Shown here: positions 46,018 through 53,815 of the stretch, in pieces
Layout of the letters: each line of letters opens with the position of its first letter
How positions within the stretch are numbered: position 1 is the first letter of the stretch
Assembly: GCF_001418205.1 (NCBI RefSeq)
Contig: NZ_LIQF01000012.1
Location: forward strand, 43,886 to 107,885
Source: Marinomonas fungiae
GTDB lineage: Bacteria > Pseudomonadota > Gammaproteobacteria > Pseudomonadales > Marinomonadaceae
Reading direction: 5' to 3'
DNA: 64,000 nucleotides
The notes under the pieces: generated by a model
Database searches by the model: none
What the model saw: the letters and a program-made list of their open reading frames with translations, nothing else
Told to the model about the DNA's origin: nothing
Program-made: the position numbers and the translations under genes

Positions 46018-46518
46018 ATGCTATCCCTAATCGTTGCGATGTCGACTAACCGAGTAATCGGTATTAACAACTCATTACCTTGGCACCTGCCGAATGACCT
46101 CAAATACTTCAAGCAAGCGACTATGGGTAAGCCGATTGTCATGGGCCGTAACACCTTTGAGTCGATTGGTAAACCGTTGCCAGGCCGTCGTAATATCGTC
46201 ATCAGCCGTAACCCAGATTACCAGCCAGAAGGCGTGGATGTGGTGCGTTCCTTGGACGAGGCGATTAAGTTGGGCGAAGACATTTGCCTGATTGATGGTC
46301 AAGAAGAAGTGATGATCATCGGTGGTGCGCAAATCTACTCTTTGGCGCTTGAGCGTGCCGATCGTCTCTACATCACCCACGTGGATGCAGAGATCGAAGG
46401 GGATGCGTTCTTCCCAGAAGTAAATTGGGAAAACTATGAAAAGATTGCCGAAGAAGCGTTCCCAGCCGAAGGACCAAACCCTTACGACTACCGCTTTAGC
46501 GTGTATCAGAAAGGCTAA
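46018..46518 (+). CDS. folA: Dihydrofolate reductase
   Basis: A 166-residue enzyme, with the start at 46018 preceded by GGAGAG. The frame extends to 45994 but without a site. MLSLIVAMSTNRVIGINNSLPWHLPNDL, GKPIVMGRNTFESIG, RRNIVISRN and IIGGAQIYSLAL are DHFR hallmarks. It reduces dihydrofolate with NADPH. The 71-base gap to thyA must hold both promoters. Confidence 0.97.
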   Translation: MLSLIVAMSTNRVIGINNSLPWHLPNDLKYFKQATMGKPIVMGRNTFESIGKPLPGRRNIVISRNPDYQPEGVDVVRSLDEAIKLGEDICLIDGQEEVMIIGGAQIYSLALERADRLYITHVDAEIEGDAFFPEVNWENYEKIAEEAFPAEGPNPYDYRFSVYQKG

Positions 46519-46523
46519 TCCCG

Positions 46524-46943
46524 ATGTGGTTGCAAAAAGAGATCAAGTTATCGCCCCGTAAGCGCGGCTTTCATCTGGTCACCGATGAAATTCTGCAACA
46601 ACTGCCGGAGCTAAGAAAGTTTGAAGTCGGCATACTGAATGTGTTTATTAAACACTCCTCGGCCTCGTTGACCATCAATGAAAATGCTGATCCCACCGTT
46701 CGAGTGGACTTTGAAAGCTACTTTAACCACGCGGTGCCAGAAAATGAGCCTTACTATCGTCATGTCTATGAAGGTAGCGACGATATGCCAGCCCATTTAA
46801 AGAGTAGTATCTTGGGCTCTAGTCTAAACATCCCTATCACTCGGGGGGATTTGAACTTAGGCATTTGGCAGGGGATCTATCTGTGCGAACACCGTAATCA
46901 CGGCGGTGCTCGCAGCTTGGTGTTAACGCTGCAAGGTGAATGA
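46524..46943 (+). CDS. YjbQ family protein (UPF0047)
   Basis: The 139-residue protein has IKHSSASLTINENADPTVR, HLKSSILGSSLNIPIT and the C-terminal GIWQGIYLCEHRNHGG. These are YjbQ family signatures with conserved His/Glu residues. The E. coli member can complement a thiamin phosphate synthase defect, but its real function is not settled. It begins 5 bases after folA and is likely cotranscribed. Confidence 0.9.
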   Translation: MWLQKEIKLSPRKRGFHLVTDEILQQLPELRKFEVGILNVFIKHSSASLTINENADPTVRVDFESYFNHAVPENEPYYRHVYEGSDDMPAHLKSSILGSSLNIPITRGDLNLGIWQGIYLCEHRNHGGARSLVLTLQGE

Positions 46944-46956
46944 TCTGCTAAGCATA

Positions 46957-46981
46957 AGAAAGGAGCCATTGGCTCCTTTCT
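46957..46981. terminator. Stem-loop between yjbQ and the PAS-GGDEF gene
   Basis: Stem AGAAAGGAGCC / GGCTCCTTTCT with a 3-base loop. The T-run is short, so it is a probable terminator for the convergent pair. Confidence 0.65.
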
Positions 46982-47006
46982 AGTAAGATCGTTTCAAGCG
47001 AGAGTG

Positions 47007-48230
47007 CTATTCCGCAATGGAGATTGCAATCCCTGCTGTACGGCCTTTTTCTACCGCCGAGTTGGCGCTTTGGGCAAGCTCTTCAATAGTTTCACCATCC
47101 TCTGGGAAGGTCGCTAAGCCAACACAAAGGTTGAGATGACTAGCATCGGAGAATTCCAATACTTTTTGCTCTTCTTCACTTGGGTTCAAAAAGCCCTTAA
47201 TCAACTTCTGGGCGTCTCTTAGGCTAGTATTTGGCAACAGCAGTAACAGCTTGTCTTGCGCTACTCGGGCTAAGATATCCGCTTCACGAATCTTCTTATA
47301 GATAAAACGGGCTGTTGTATGAATGGCCGTATTACGCTTTTCTAGTGGCATATCGGCAAGTAGGCCGCGAGCATCTAAGTCAATCTTAGCCATGGTTAAA
47401 GGCGTGTACTGGCGACGAGCCAAGCCCAGTTGTTTGGTGAAATGGGTCAGTGCCGCGCCACGATTTAGCAAACCGGTTAGCTCGTCAAAGGTAGCTTGCG
47501 AACGCAGATGTTCTTCCAAGGCTTTTTGAGAGCTGATGTCTTCAATAAAACCGATGACTTTTGCTACTTCTGCATTCGGGCCTTGGCTGTAGGTGCGGCC
47601 GCGTTCACGAATCCAAATGTATTCATCGTTACCACGACGAATACGGTATTCGGATTCATAGTAGCGTTGTTTATGCTTCACATGCTCTTCGACGGTGCGT
47701 TGCATTTTGGGCAAGTCATCCTTGTGTACTCGACTGCGCCATGCTTGACTGCTATGCGGGGTGTCTTCTAAAGAGCAGCCTAACAAGGAGGCAATGGATT
47801 GTGAGCAAGAAATGGTGTCTTCCTCAACTTCCCACATCCAAATTCCGGCTGAGGATTCTGTCAGAGCAAACTTAAGGAGGGTATTTTCAGCGACGCTGAA
47901 GTCCAAGTGCTCGGTGTGAGAAATATAGCCAAGTACATGCTCGTCATCGAGTTCGACCAGAGAAATTTCAGCCGTTAGGAAGCGATCACCCACTTCCAAG
48001 CGAGCGCTGATTCGCTCCACCTCTCCATGCTTAAGCTTGGCAACGATATCAGCAAGATTCGACTGATCATCATTCACCAAAGAACACCAAGTGTCTTGGC
48101 GAGCGGCACCGACATTTAGGTAAAGACTCTCCAAACGTTCATTTGCCGCTACGATGTCACCACTTTGAATCTGTGCGATAAACGCAGGAGTGGGCATATG
48201 ATGAAATGCAGTGGTAAACGGGATGGACAT
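47007..48230 (-). CDS. PAS-domain protein with degenerate GGDEF domain
   Basis: The 407-residue protein has one weak and one clear PAS/PAC region (about residues 115-240, with GIWMWEVEEDTISCS and EYRIRRGNDEYIWIRERG), then a GGDEF-type domain (DELTGLLNRGAALTHF). The signature itself reads AQDKL at residues 324-328 instead of GGDEF, and the metal motif reads IDLDARG. Both sites needed for cyclase activity are lost, so it is probably a sensor or GTP/c-di-GMP-binding protein, not an enzyme. No membrane segment. Confidence 0.87.
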   Translation of the reverse strand: MSIPFTTAFHHMPTPAFIAQIQSGDIVAANERLESLYLNVGAARQDTWCSLVNDDQSNLADIVAKLKHGEVERISARLEVGDRFLTAEISLVELDDEHVLGYISHTEHLDFSVAENTLLKFALTESSAGIWMWEVEEDTISCSQSIASLLGCSLEDTPHSSQAWRSRVHKDDLPKMQRTVEEHVKHKQRYYESEYRIRRGNDEYIWIRERGRTYSQGPNAEVAKVIGFIEDISSQKALEEHLRSQATFDELTGLLNRGAALTHFTKQLGLARRQYTPLTMAKIDLDARGLLADMPLEKRNTAIHTTARFIYKKIREADILARVAQDKLLLLLPNTSLRDAQKLIKGFLNPSEEEQKVLEFSDASHLNLCVGLATFPEDGETIEELAQSANSAVEKGRTAGIAISIAE

Positions 48231-48272
48231 TTAAAGACTCCTTATCAAGTCAGTGTGCTCGCCTATTGAGCA

Positions 48273-49115
48273 TTACTCAGGTGTAATCCAACGCAGTTGG
48301 AAGTGTGCGTCTTGGTCTTCCGCTAACGCATCACGTAAAAATGGAAGAAATTCTTGCGCTTCTTTTTCCAGCGTCCATGGTGGGTTAACAACGATCATGC
48401 CACTACCCGCCATACCGCGCTTAGTTTCTGTTCCGCGAATATTCAATTCCAATAATAAAGTATTTCTAATTTTGGTTGCCGCGACCGCATTAATCAAATC
48501 GTCCGCTTGGCGGCGATTCAATACTGGGTACCAAATAGCATAGCTACCTTGGGAGAAACGTGTGTAGCCTTCTGCCAATGCCTTGACTACTGTTTTATAG
48601 TCATTTTTTACTTCGTAAGGTGGATCCATCAGTACGAAGCCACGTTTTTGTGGCGGTGGTAACATCGCTTTGACGGCCAAGAAACCATCATCTTTTACCA
48701 CATTTGCCACTCTTTTTTTAGGGAAAAGTGAAGCAAGTAGTGGATAGTCATTTGGGTGAAGCTCACACAAATGCATTTTATCTTTTTGGCGCAGGTAATG
48801 GTTTACCACCATTGGGCTACCAGGGTAAACATTTAATTTGCCATCAGGGTTTAGTTCTTTGACGATCTCAACGAAGGCCTCAAGTGGCTCGGGTAAATCG
48901 TTTCGCTCCATTAGGAGACTAATACCGGTGTCGTATTCTTGGTTTAGCTGAGCTTGATCAGAATCCAGTTCATACAAGCCAATACCAGCATGGGTATCCA
49001 GATAAAAGAACGGCGCTTCTTTTTTTGTTAAGTGACGGCAGATTTGACTTGCAACAAGGTGCTTAAGAATGTCGGCGTGGTTGCCAGCATGATAAATATG
49101 GCGATAACTAAGCAT
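48273..49115 (-). CDS. rlmJ: 23S rRNA m6A2030 methyltransferase RlmJ
   Basis: The 280-residue protein starts MLSYRHIYHAGNHADILKHL and has FFYLDTHAGIGLYEL (SAM site) and the catalytic VLMDPPYEVKNDY, all as in E. coli RlmJ (YhiR). It methylates A2030 of 23S rRNA. It lies downstream of ilvD on the same strand behind a terminator. Confidence 0.95.
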   Translation of the reverse strand: MLSYRHIYHAGNHADILKHLVASQICRHLTKKEAPFFYLDTHAGIGLYELDSDQAQLNQEYDTGISLLMERNDLPEPLEAFVEIVKELNPDGKLNVYPGSPMVVNHYLRQKDKMHLCELHPNDYPLLASLFPKKRVANVVKDDGFLAVKAMLPPPQKRGFVLMDPPYEVKNDYKTVVKALAEGYTRFSQGSYAIWYPVLNRRQADDLINAVAATKIRNTLLLELNIRGTETKRGMAGSGMIVVNPPWTLEKEAQEFLPFLRDALAEDQDAHFQLRWITPE

Positions 49116-49136
49116 GGCATAGGGTCCAATATAATT

Positions 49137-49171
49137 AAAAAAAGCCGCTCCTCTTGTGGAGGCGCGGCTTT
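49137..49171 (-). terminator. Rho-independent terminator after ilvD
   Basis: Read on the minus strand: stem AAAGCCGC / GCGGCTTT extended by CTCC/GGAG, followed by seven T (plus-strand A-run 49137-49143). Confidence 0.85.
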
Positions 49172-49190
49172 CAGAGGTTTAACGGTCAGC

Positions 49191-51035
49191 TTAGTCTAGT
49201 TGATCTAGATCGCGTACCGCACCTTTGTCTGCACTGGTAGCAAAGTGTGCATACACTTTCAATGCAGGAGATACTTTACGTGGGCGAACTTCGGCAGGTT
49301 TCCAAGCGTCCGCGCCTTTCGCTTCCATCGCTGCACGACGGTGCGCTAGTTCTTCATCAGACAGCAATACGTTGATAGTACGGTTCGGAATGTCGATTAG
49401 GATACGGTCGCCATTTTCCACCAAACCAATCGCACCACCCGCCGCTGCTTCTGGTGAAACGTGGCCAATTGATAGACCAGAAGTGCCACCAGAGAAACGG
49501 CCATCTGTCAGTAGGGCACAAGCTTTACCTAGGCCTTTAGACTTGATGTAAGACGTTGGGTACAGCATTTCTTGCATGCCTGGGCCGCCTTTAGGACCTT
49601 CGTAGCGAACGATCACAATATCGCCTGCTTCGACTTTGTCAGCCAAAATGTTGCTCACTGCTTCGTCTTGAGATTCCGTGACGTGGGCACGACCTTCAAA
49701 TACTAGGATCGATTCGTCTACACCAGCACTCTTCACTACACAGCCGTCTAGGGCGATGTTACCGTAAAGAACCGCTAGACCACCTTCAAGTGAGAAAGCA
49801 TTCTCTAGAGAACGGATACAACCGTTTACGCGGTCGCCGTCAAGTGTTGGCCAACGGCATGATTGGCTAAAGGCCACTTGCGTTGGAATGCCACCAGGAC
49901 CTGCTTTGTAGAATTCTACGACTTCAGGCGTTGGTGATTCCATGATGTCCCATTTCTTTAAGCCATCAAGCAGAGTATCAGAGTGCACTGTGTGAACTTG
50001 GTTGTGCAGAGCGCCAGCACGATTCAGTTCACCTAGTAGACCGAAGATACCACCGGCACGGTGAACGTCTTCGATATGGTATTTTTGAGTGTTCGGCGCC
50101 ACTTTACATAGCTGAGGTACTTTACGAGATAGACGGTCAATGTCTTTCATCGTGAAGTCCACGCCCGCTTCACGAGCCATCGCTAGCAAGTGAAGGATAG
50201 TGTTGGTTGAACCGCCCATGGCAATGTCTAGGGTCATGGCGTTTTCGAACGCTTCGAAGGTTGCGATAGAGCGTGGTAGCCACTTCTCTTCGTCTTTTTC
50301 GTAGTAGTTCTTAGTGATTTCAACGATGCGGCGGCCAGCTTCAAGGAATAGACGCTCACGGTCAGCGTGGGTCGCAACGACTGTACCGTTGCCAGGTAGA
50401 CTTAGACCTAGCGCTTCGGTTAGACAGTTCATCGAGTTTGCTGTGAACATACCAGAACAAGAACCACAGGTTGGACATGCCGAACGTTCGATTTCCGCTA
50501 CAACTTCGTCAGAAACACTGTCATCAGCCGCGATCACCATGGCATCAACTAGGTCAAGTTTATGCTCAGAAAGCTTAGTTTTACCCGCTTCCATTGGGCC
50601 ACCAGATACGAAGATCACTGGGATGTTTAGACGCAATGCGGCCATTAACATCCCCGGTGTGATTTTGTCACAGTTAGAGATACAAACCAGCGCGTCAGCG
50701 CAGTGAGCGTTCACCATGTACTCCACTGAGTCTGCAATCAAATCACGTGATGGCAGGCTGTACAGCATGCCGTCGTGACCCATGGCGATACCGTCGTCAA
50801 CTGCGATCGTGTTGAATTCTTTCGCCACACCGCCAGCCGCTTCAATTTCACGGCAAACAAGCTGACCTAGGTCTTTAAGATGCACGTGACCTGGTACGAA
50901 CTGAGTAAATGAGTTCGCGACAGCGATAATAGGTTTATGAAAATCTTCATCCTTCATGCCTGTTGCACGCCATAGCGCACGAGCACCGGCCATGTTGCGG
51001 CCGCCAGTGGATGTTTTGGAGCGGTATTCTGGCAT
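49191..51035 (-). CDS. ilvD: Dihydroxy-acid dehydratase
   Basis: About 614 residues from ATG 51035 ([14 protein letters not shown]), with GGGGA before. A GTG at 51047 is possible. Iron-sulfur ligands appear in [12 protein letters not shown] and [15 protein letters not shown], with [21 protein letters not shown] near the C-terminus. It dehydrates dihydroxy acids in valine, isoleucine and pantothenate synthesis. No other ilv gene lies in the window. Confidence 0.97.
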   Translation of the reverse strand: MPEYRSKTSTGGRNMAGARALWRATGMKDEDFHKPIIAVANSFTQFVPGHVHLKDLGQLVCREIEAAGGVAKEFNTIAVDDGIAMGHDGMLYSLPSRDLIADSVEYMVNAHCADALVCISNCDKITPGMLMAALRLNIPVIFVSGGPMEAGKTKLSEHKLDLVDAMVIAADDSVSDEVVAEIERSACPTCGSCSGMFTANSMNCLTEALGLSLPGNGTVVATHADRERLFLEAGRRIVEITKNYYEKDEEKWLPRSIATFEAFENAMTLDIAMGGSTNTILHLLAMAREAGVDFTMKDIDRLSRKVPQLCKVAPNTQKYHIEDVHRAGGIFGLLGELNRAGALHNQVHTVHSDTLLDGLKKWDIMESPTPEVVEFYKAGPGGIPTQVAFSQSCRWPTLDGDRVNGCIRSLENAFSLEGGLAVLYGNIALDGCVVKSAGVDESILVFEGRAHVTESQDEAVSNILADKVEAGDIVIVRYEGPKGGPGMQEMLYPTSYIKSKGLGKACALLTDGRFSGGTSGLSIGHVSPEAAAGGAIGLVENGDRILIDIPNRTINVLLSDEELAHRRAAMEAKGADAWKPAEVRPRKVSPALKVYAHFATSADKGAVRDLDQLD

Positions 51036-51196
51036 TTGTATCCCCACAATTTATTTTGCTTTCTTTATGTGCTTCATGTTACCAAGTTTATTGCCCTCGC
51101 CCAAAGCGAAATTTGGCAATATACTGCGTAATATCTTGGCAAGGTTACATCACCCATGGTAGCACTGCAGTTAATGATTAGAAGGTACGAGAACAT

Positions 51197-52399
51197 ATGA
51201 TGTATCACAATGTTGCGCTCGCTCGACAGCCTATCGTTGATAACAAGCTATCGACGATGGGTTATGAGCTGTTGTATCGCCGCGACGCTGACGCCGTTAA
51301 TGCCGATGTTTATGACCAAGTGGGTGCGACGGCACAAGTGATTACGACTTGTTTGCTAGATCTGGGGTTGCACAACATTGTGGGAACAGGAAAGGCTTTT
51401 GTGAACTTTCCTCGAGGCTATTTAGTTAACCCTAGCGGCGTGCCACTACCAAAAGAGCACACTGTGATTGAAGTGTTGGAAAGTGCGGGTTTTGATGCGG
51501 TTCTATTGGCATCGTTACGTCGTTGGCACAATGCTGGCTTCAAAATTGCCTTAGACGACTTTGTCTATGAACCGCGTTTGACCCCATTTGTTGAGATTGC
51601 CGATTACGTCAAGTTGGACATGCTAGCGTTGGGCAAAGATAAATTTCACCAGCAAGTGGAAGCATTACGTCCTTATAACGTGAAGCTGATCGCAGAAAAG
51701 GTCGAAACTTGGGACGATTACCACTTTGCTAAGTTGTTGGATGTGGATTATTACCAAGGCTACTTTTTTGAAAAGCCACAAGCGATTGCTAAGAAAGCCT
51801 CTACTGTGAATCAGATGACCTTAATGCATTTGATGGCCTCTTTGATGCGCGCCGACGATATGTCGATTTCGGAATTAGAAGAGTTTGTTGGGCAGGACAT
51901 AGGCCTTGTGCATAAATTGTTAAAATATCTGAATTCGCCTTTGATGGGATTAGTAGCATCGGTTGATTCGCTGCGTTTAGCCATCATGCTGATTGGTACA
52001 GAGCAACTCAAATCGATCACTAACTTATTATTAATGTCAGACATAACGGCTGATCGTGAAGTGCTGCAAGGGCAAGTGTTATTGCGTGCCAAGCATGCAG
52101 AGCTGTTTGCAAAAGCACAGCATTATGCCAATGAAGAGCGTTACTTCCTTGCGGGCATGCTTTCCATGATCGATGTTTGTGTTGGCATAGACTTAGACGA
52201 CATTTTAGCAGAGCTGCCGCTGCCGCTTGAATTTACTAATGCCATCCTAGAGCGCACAGGGCGAGTGGGTTACACCCTAGATTTGATTGAAGCGTATGAA
52301 AAAAATCGCCCGATTAAGTCTGACGAAGACATGAAAACTCTCGCCCGAACCTATGCCGAAGCCGTAACTTGGGTAGAAAGCTTCCGCGCAACGCTTTAA
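51197..52399 (+). CDS. EAL-HDOD two-domain signalling protein
   Basis: The 400-residue protein has an N-terminal EAL-like domain (YELLYRR, FVNFPRGY, IALDDFVYEP, DYVKLDM, LIAEKVET, YYQGYFFEKP) and a C-terminal HDOD domain (ISELEEFVGQDIGLVHKLLKYLNS, LRLAIMLIGTEQLKSI). EAL reads ELL and loop 6 reads DDFVYE instead of DDFGTG, while other catalytic residues are kept. This is the layout of Vibrio CdgJ and Bacillus YuxH. Phosphodiesterase activity is uncertain. It lies upstream of the two sRNAs. Confidence 0.9.
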   Translation: MMYHNVALARQPIVDNKLSTMGYELLYRRDADAVNADVYDQVGATAQVITTCLLDLGLHNIVGTGKAFVNFPRGYLVNPSGVPLPKEHTVIEVLESAGFDAVLLASLRRWHNAGFKIALDDFVYEPRLTPFVEIADYVKLDMLALGKDKFHQQVEALRPYNVKLIAEKVETWDDYHFAKLLDVDYYQGYFFEKPQAIAKKASTVNQMTLMHLMASLMRADDMSISELEEFVGQDIGLVHKLLKYLNSPLMGLVASVDSLRLAIMLIGTEQLKSITNLLLMSDITADREVLQGQVLLRAKHAELFAKAQHYANEERYFLAGMLSMIDVCVGIDLDDILAELPLPLEFTNAILERTGRVGYTLDLIEAYEKNRPIKSDEDMKTLARTYAEAVTWVESFRATL

Positions 52400-52412
52400 A
52401 AATAGGGTTGTG

Positions 52413-52430
52413 TGTAGGGGGATTCCTACG
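52413..52430 (+). promoter_or_regulatory. GacA-box-like palindrome upstream of sRNA 1
   Basis: TGTAGG-N6-CCTACG matches the GacA upstream activating element (TGTAAG-N6-CTTACA) in layout and at most positions. Its centre lies about 158 bases before the predicted sRNA start. A similar element at nearly the same distance precedes sRNA 2. Confidence 0.7.
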
Positions 52431-52545
52431 TGGACTGTAGGGGATGTCTGAGATATTGCGAGAAAATCAGAAGAGTCGCTTCTTATTTTTTGTAACTTAA
52501 TGATTGTTAAGGATAAAATCAGTTTTTTAGCAGATGTTCTCTTTT

Positions 52546-52573
52546 TTGCAAACTGTCTAAAATGCCGTATAGT
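52546..52573 (+). promoter_or_regulatory. Predicted sigma-70 promoter of sRNA 1
   Basis: -35 TTGCAA (52546-52551), a 16-base spacer and -10 TATAGT (52568-52573). The paralogue has TTGCAT-16-TACATT at the matching place. Confidence 0.7.
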
Positions 52574-52579
52574 TGATTT

Positions 52580-52836
52580 ATCCAAAGGGAGCTCAAGGAC
52601 TGAGACGCACAACGAAGTGCAGCAAGGTAGGATTCCTTGTGGGATATAAAATGGATGAGCGAGGGACGCTCTAAGAAGGATTTTAAAATTAGGAAGCGGA
52701 CTCTAGGGAACAGAGTCTTGGCACTAGGATTTGGTGAATCTCAAGGACTGAGTCGTTAGGATAACGATTACTCAATGGATGAGCGCTTTAAAGGATTTAG
52801 AGCACAACGACGGGCAGCTTAGGCTGCCCTTTTTTG
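52580..52836 (+). ncRNA. CsrB/RsmZ-type CsrA-sequestering sRNA, copy 1
   Basis: About 257 bases with no protein gene. I count 15 GGA motifs, many in hairpin loops: CTCA-AGGAC-TGAG, CAAGG-TAGGATT-CCTTG (52623-52639), GAGCG-AGGGA-CGCTC (52657-52671), GACTCT-AGGGAAC-AGAGTC, CGTT-AGGAT-AACG, CTCA-ATGGA-TGAG. This is the signature of RNAs that bind many CsrA/RsmA dimers and lift their repression of mRNAs. The terminator stem GGGCAGC / GCTGCCC and six T end it. In Pseudomonas rsmZ sits beside fdxA, as here. Exact 5' end is inferred from the promoter. Confidence 0.88.
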
Positions 52837-52886
52837 TTTTTGTCGTTTACTCATCTAGAAAGATTCTAAGCTGTACTGGCTATTTT

Positions 52887-52904
52887 TGTAGGGAATATCT
52901 GACA
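52887..52904 (+). promoter_or_regulatory. GacA-box-like element upstream of sRNA 2
   Basis: TGTAGG-N6-CTGACA, a partly degenerate GacA box, is centred about 157 bases before the predicted start of sRNA 2, the same distance as in copy 1. Confidence 0.62.
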
Positions 52905-53017
52905 GGGGTGTAGGACTTTTCAGTAATGTGCGCAGGATAACGGAAAATTATCCAATGAAATTATCTAAGTGTATGATTTTATTGGTTAATTTTTGTTTTT
53001 TTGGTTTTTTTCATAAG

Positions 53018-53045
53018 TTGCATCTGGCTCAAAATAGGGTACATT
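53018..53045 (+). promoter_or_regulatory. Predicted sigma-70 promoter of sRNA 2
   Basis: -35 TTGCAT (53018-53023), a 16-base spacer, -10 TACATT (53040-53045). The layout is the same as for copy 1. Confidence 0.65.
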
Positions 53046-53051
53046 TAGCTT

Positions 53052-53298
53052 ATCCAAACGGAACTCATGGATTGAGACAGCACAGAGACGTGCAGCAAAG
53101 CAAGATGCTTTGTGGGATAACTGGAACAGAGTGAGGACCACTCTAAGACGGATTTTGACAGGACAAACTAACTCGACGGATTTGAGTTACAGGCCAAGAT
53201 GGCAAGTTACGGATCGACAGCGACGGAATCGCACACTCAAGGAACGAGCGCTTTAATGGACTAGAGCAACAAACGGGCAGCTAAAGCTGCCCTTTTCT
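53052..53298 (+). ncRNA. CsrB/RsmZ-type CsrA-sequestering sRNA, copy 2
   Basis: About 247 bases, clearly paralogous to copy 1 at both ends and more diverged in the middle. I count 12 GGA motifs; loops include CTCA-TGGAT-TGAG, GAGTG-AGGAC-CACTC (53129-53143), AACTC-N8-GAGTT with ACGGA, and GCGA-CGGAA-TCGC. One hairpin, CAAAGC-AAGAT-GCTTTG (53096-53112), has kept its stem but lost GGA. The terminator is GGGCAGC-TAAA-GCTGCCC plus TTTT. A short frame at 52928-53134 is not a gene. Confidence 0.87.
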
Positions 53299-53335
53299 TT
53301 GCCTGAAATTTAAGTGACACCTTTCCATCAGGCCT

Positions 53336-53361
53336 AAAAAAAGCAGCCGGAGCTGCTTCTT
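53336..53361 (-). terminator. Rho-independent terminator after fdxA
   Basis: On the minus strand GAAGCAGC-TCCG-GCTGCTTT is followed by a T-run (plus-strand A-run from 53336). Confidence 0.88.
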
Positions 53362-53377
53362 TTTCAAGTACTTAAGC

Positions 53378-53701
53378 TTAGCGCTCTAGGTACTCAAGCT
53401 TGTCTTCAACACCGTCCCACTGCGCTGCATCTGGTAGAGCGTCTTTTTGCTCAGTGATGTTTGGCCAAATTAGAGACAGTTCTTGGTTTAGCTCAACGAA
53501 TACTTCTTGGCCTTCTGGTAGCTCGTCTTCAGAGAAGATCGCACCCGCAGGACATTCTGGTTCACAAAGAGCACAGTCGATACATTCGTCTGGGTTAATC
53601 GCTAGAAAGTTTGGGCCTTCGTAAAAGCAATCTACAGGGCAGACTTCTACACAGTCTGTGTATTTACAACGGATACAGTTGTCAGTAACGATGAAAGCCA
53701 T
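53378..53701 (-). CDS. fdxA: Seven-iron ferredoxin FdxA
   Basis: The 107-residue protein carries two Cys clusters: [18 protein letters not shown] and [12 protein letters not shown]. This is the arrangement for one [3Fe-4S] and one [4Fe-4S] cluster of Azotobacter-type ferredoxin I. It is a soluble electron carrier. The position between mutS and RsmZ-type RNA genes matches Pseudomonas. Confidence 0.95.
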   Translation of the reverse strand: MAFIVTDNCIRCKYTDCVEVCPVDCFYEGPNFLAINPDECIDCALCEPECPAGAIFSEDELPEGQEVFVELNQELSLIWPNITEQKDALPDAAQWDGVEDKLEYLER

Positions 53702-53767
53702 TCGACTTCTCCTAGAATCAGTTCAAAATTTTGCCAGTATTTTAGTGGTATAGGCCGTAAAGCGGCA

Positions 53768-53787
53768 AGGGACAATTGGCTGTCCCT
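53768..53787 (-). terminator. Possible terminator after mutS
   Basis: Stem AGGGACA / TGTCCCT with a 6-base loop, followed on the minus strand by only two T. A weak candidate between mutS and fdxA. Confidence 0.45.
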
Positions 53788-53815
53788 CTAAATTTTCTGA
53801 TATTAGCTTATGCAG

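Noticed and set aside
52928-53134. 68-codon open frame in the sRNA region
   Set aside because: It runs through the promoter and the 5' part of sRNA 2, has no ribosome-binding site, and is not kept in the paralogue.
53702-53815. Additional small RNA between fdxA and mutS
   Set aside because: Only a weak stem-loop is present, with no promoter or GGA cluster.
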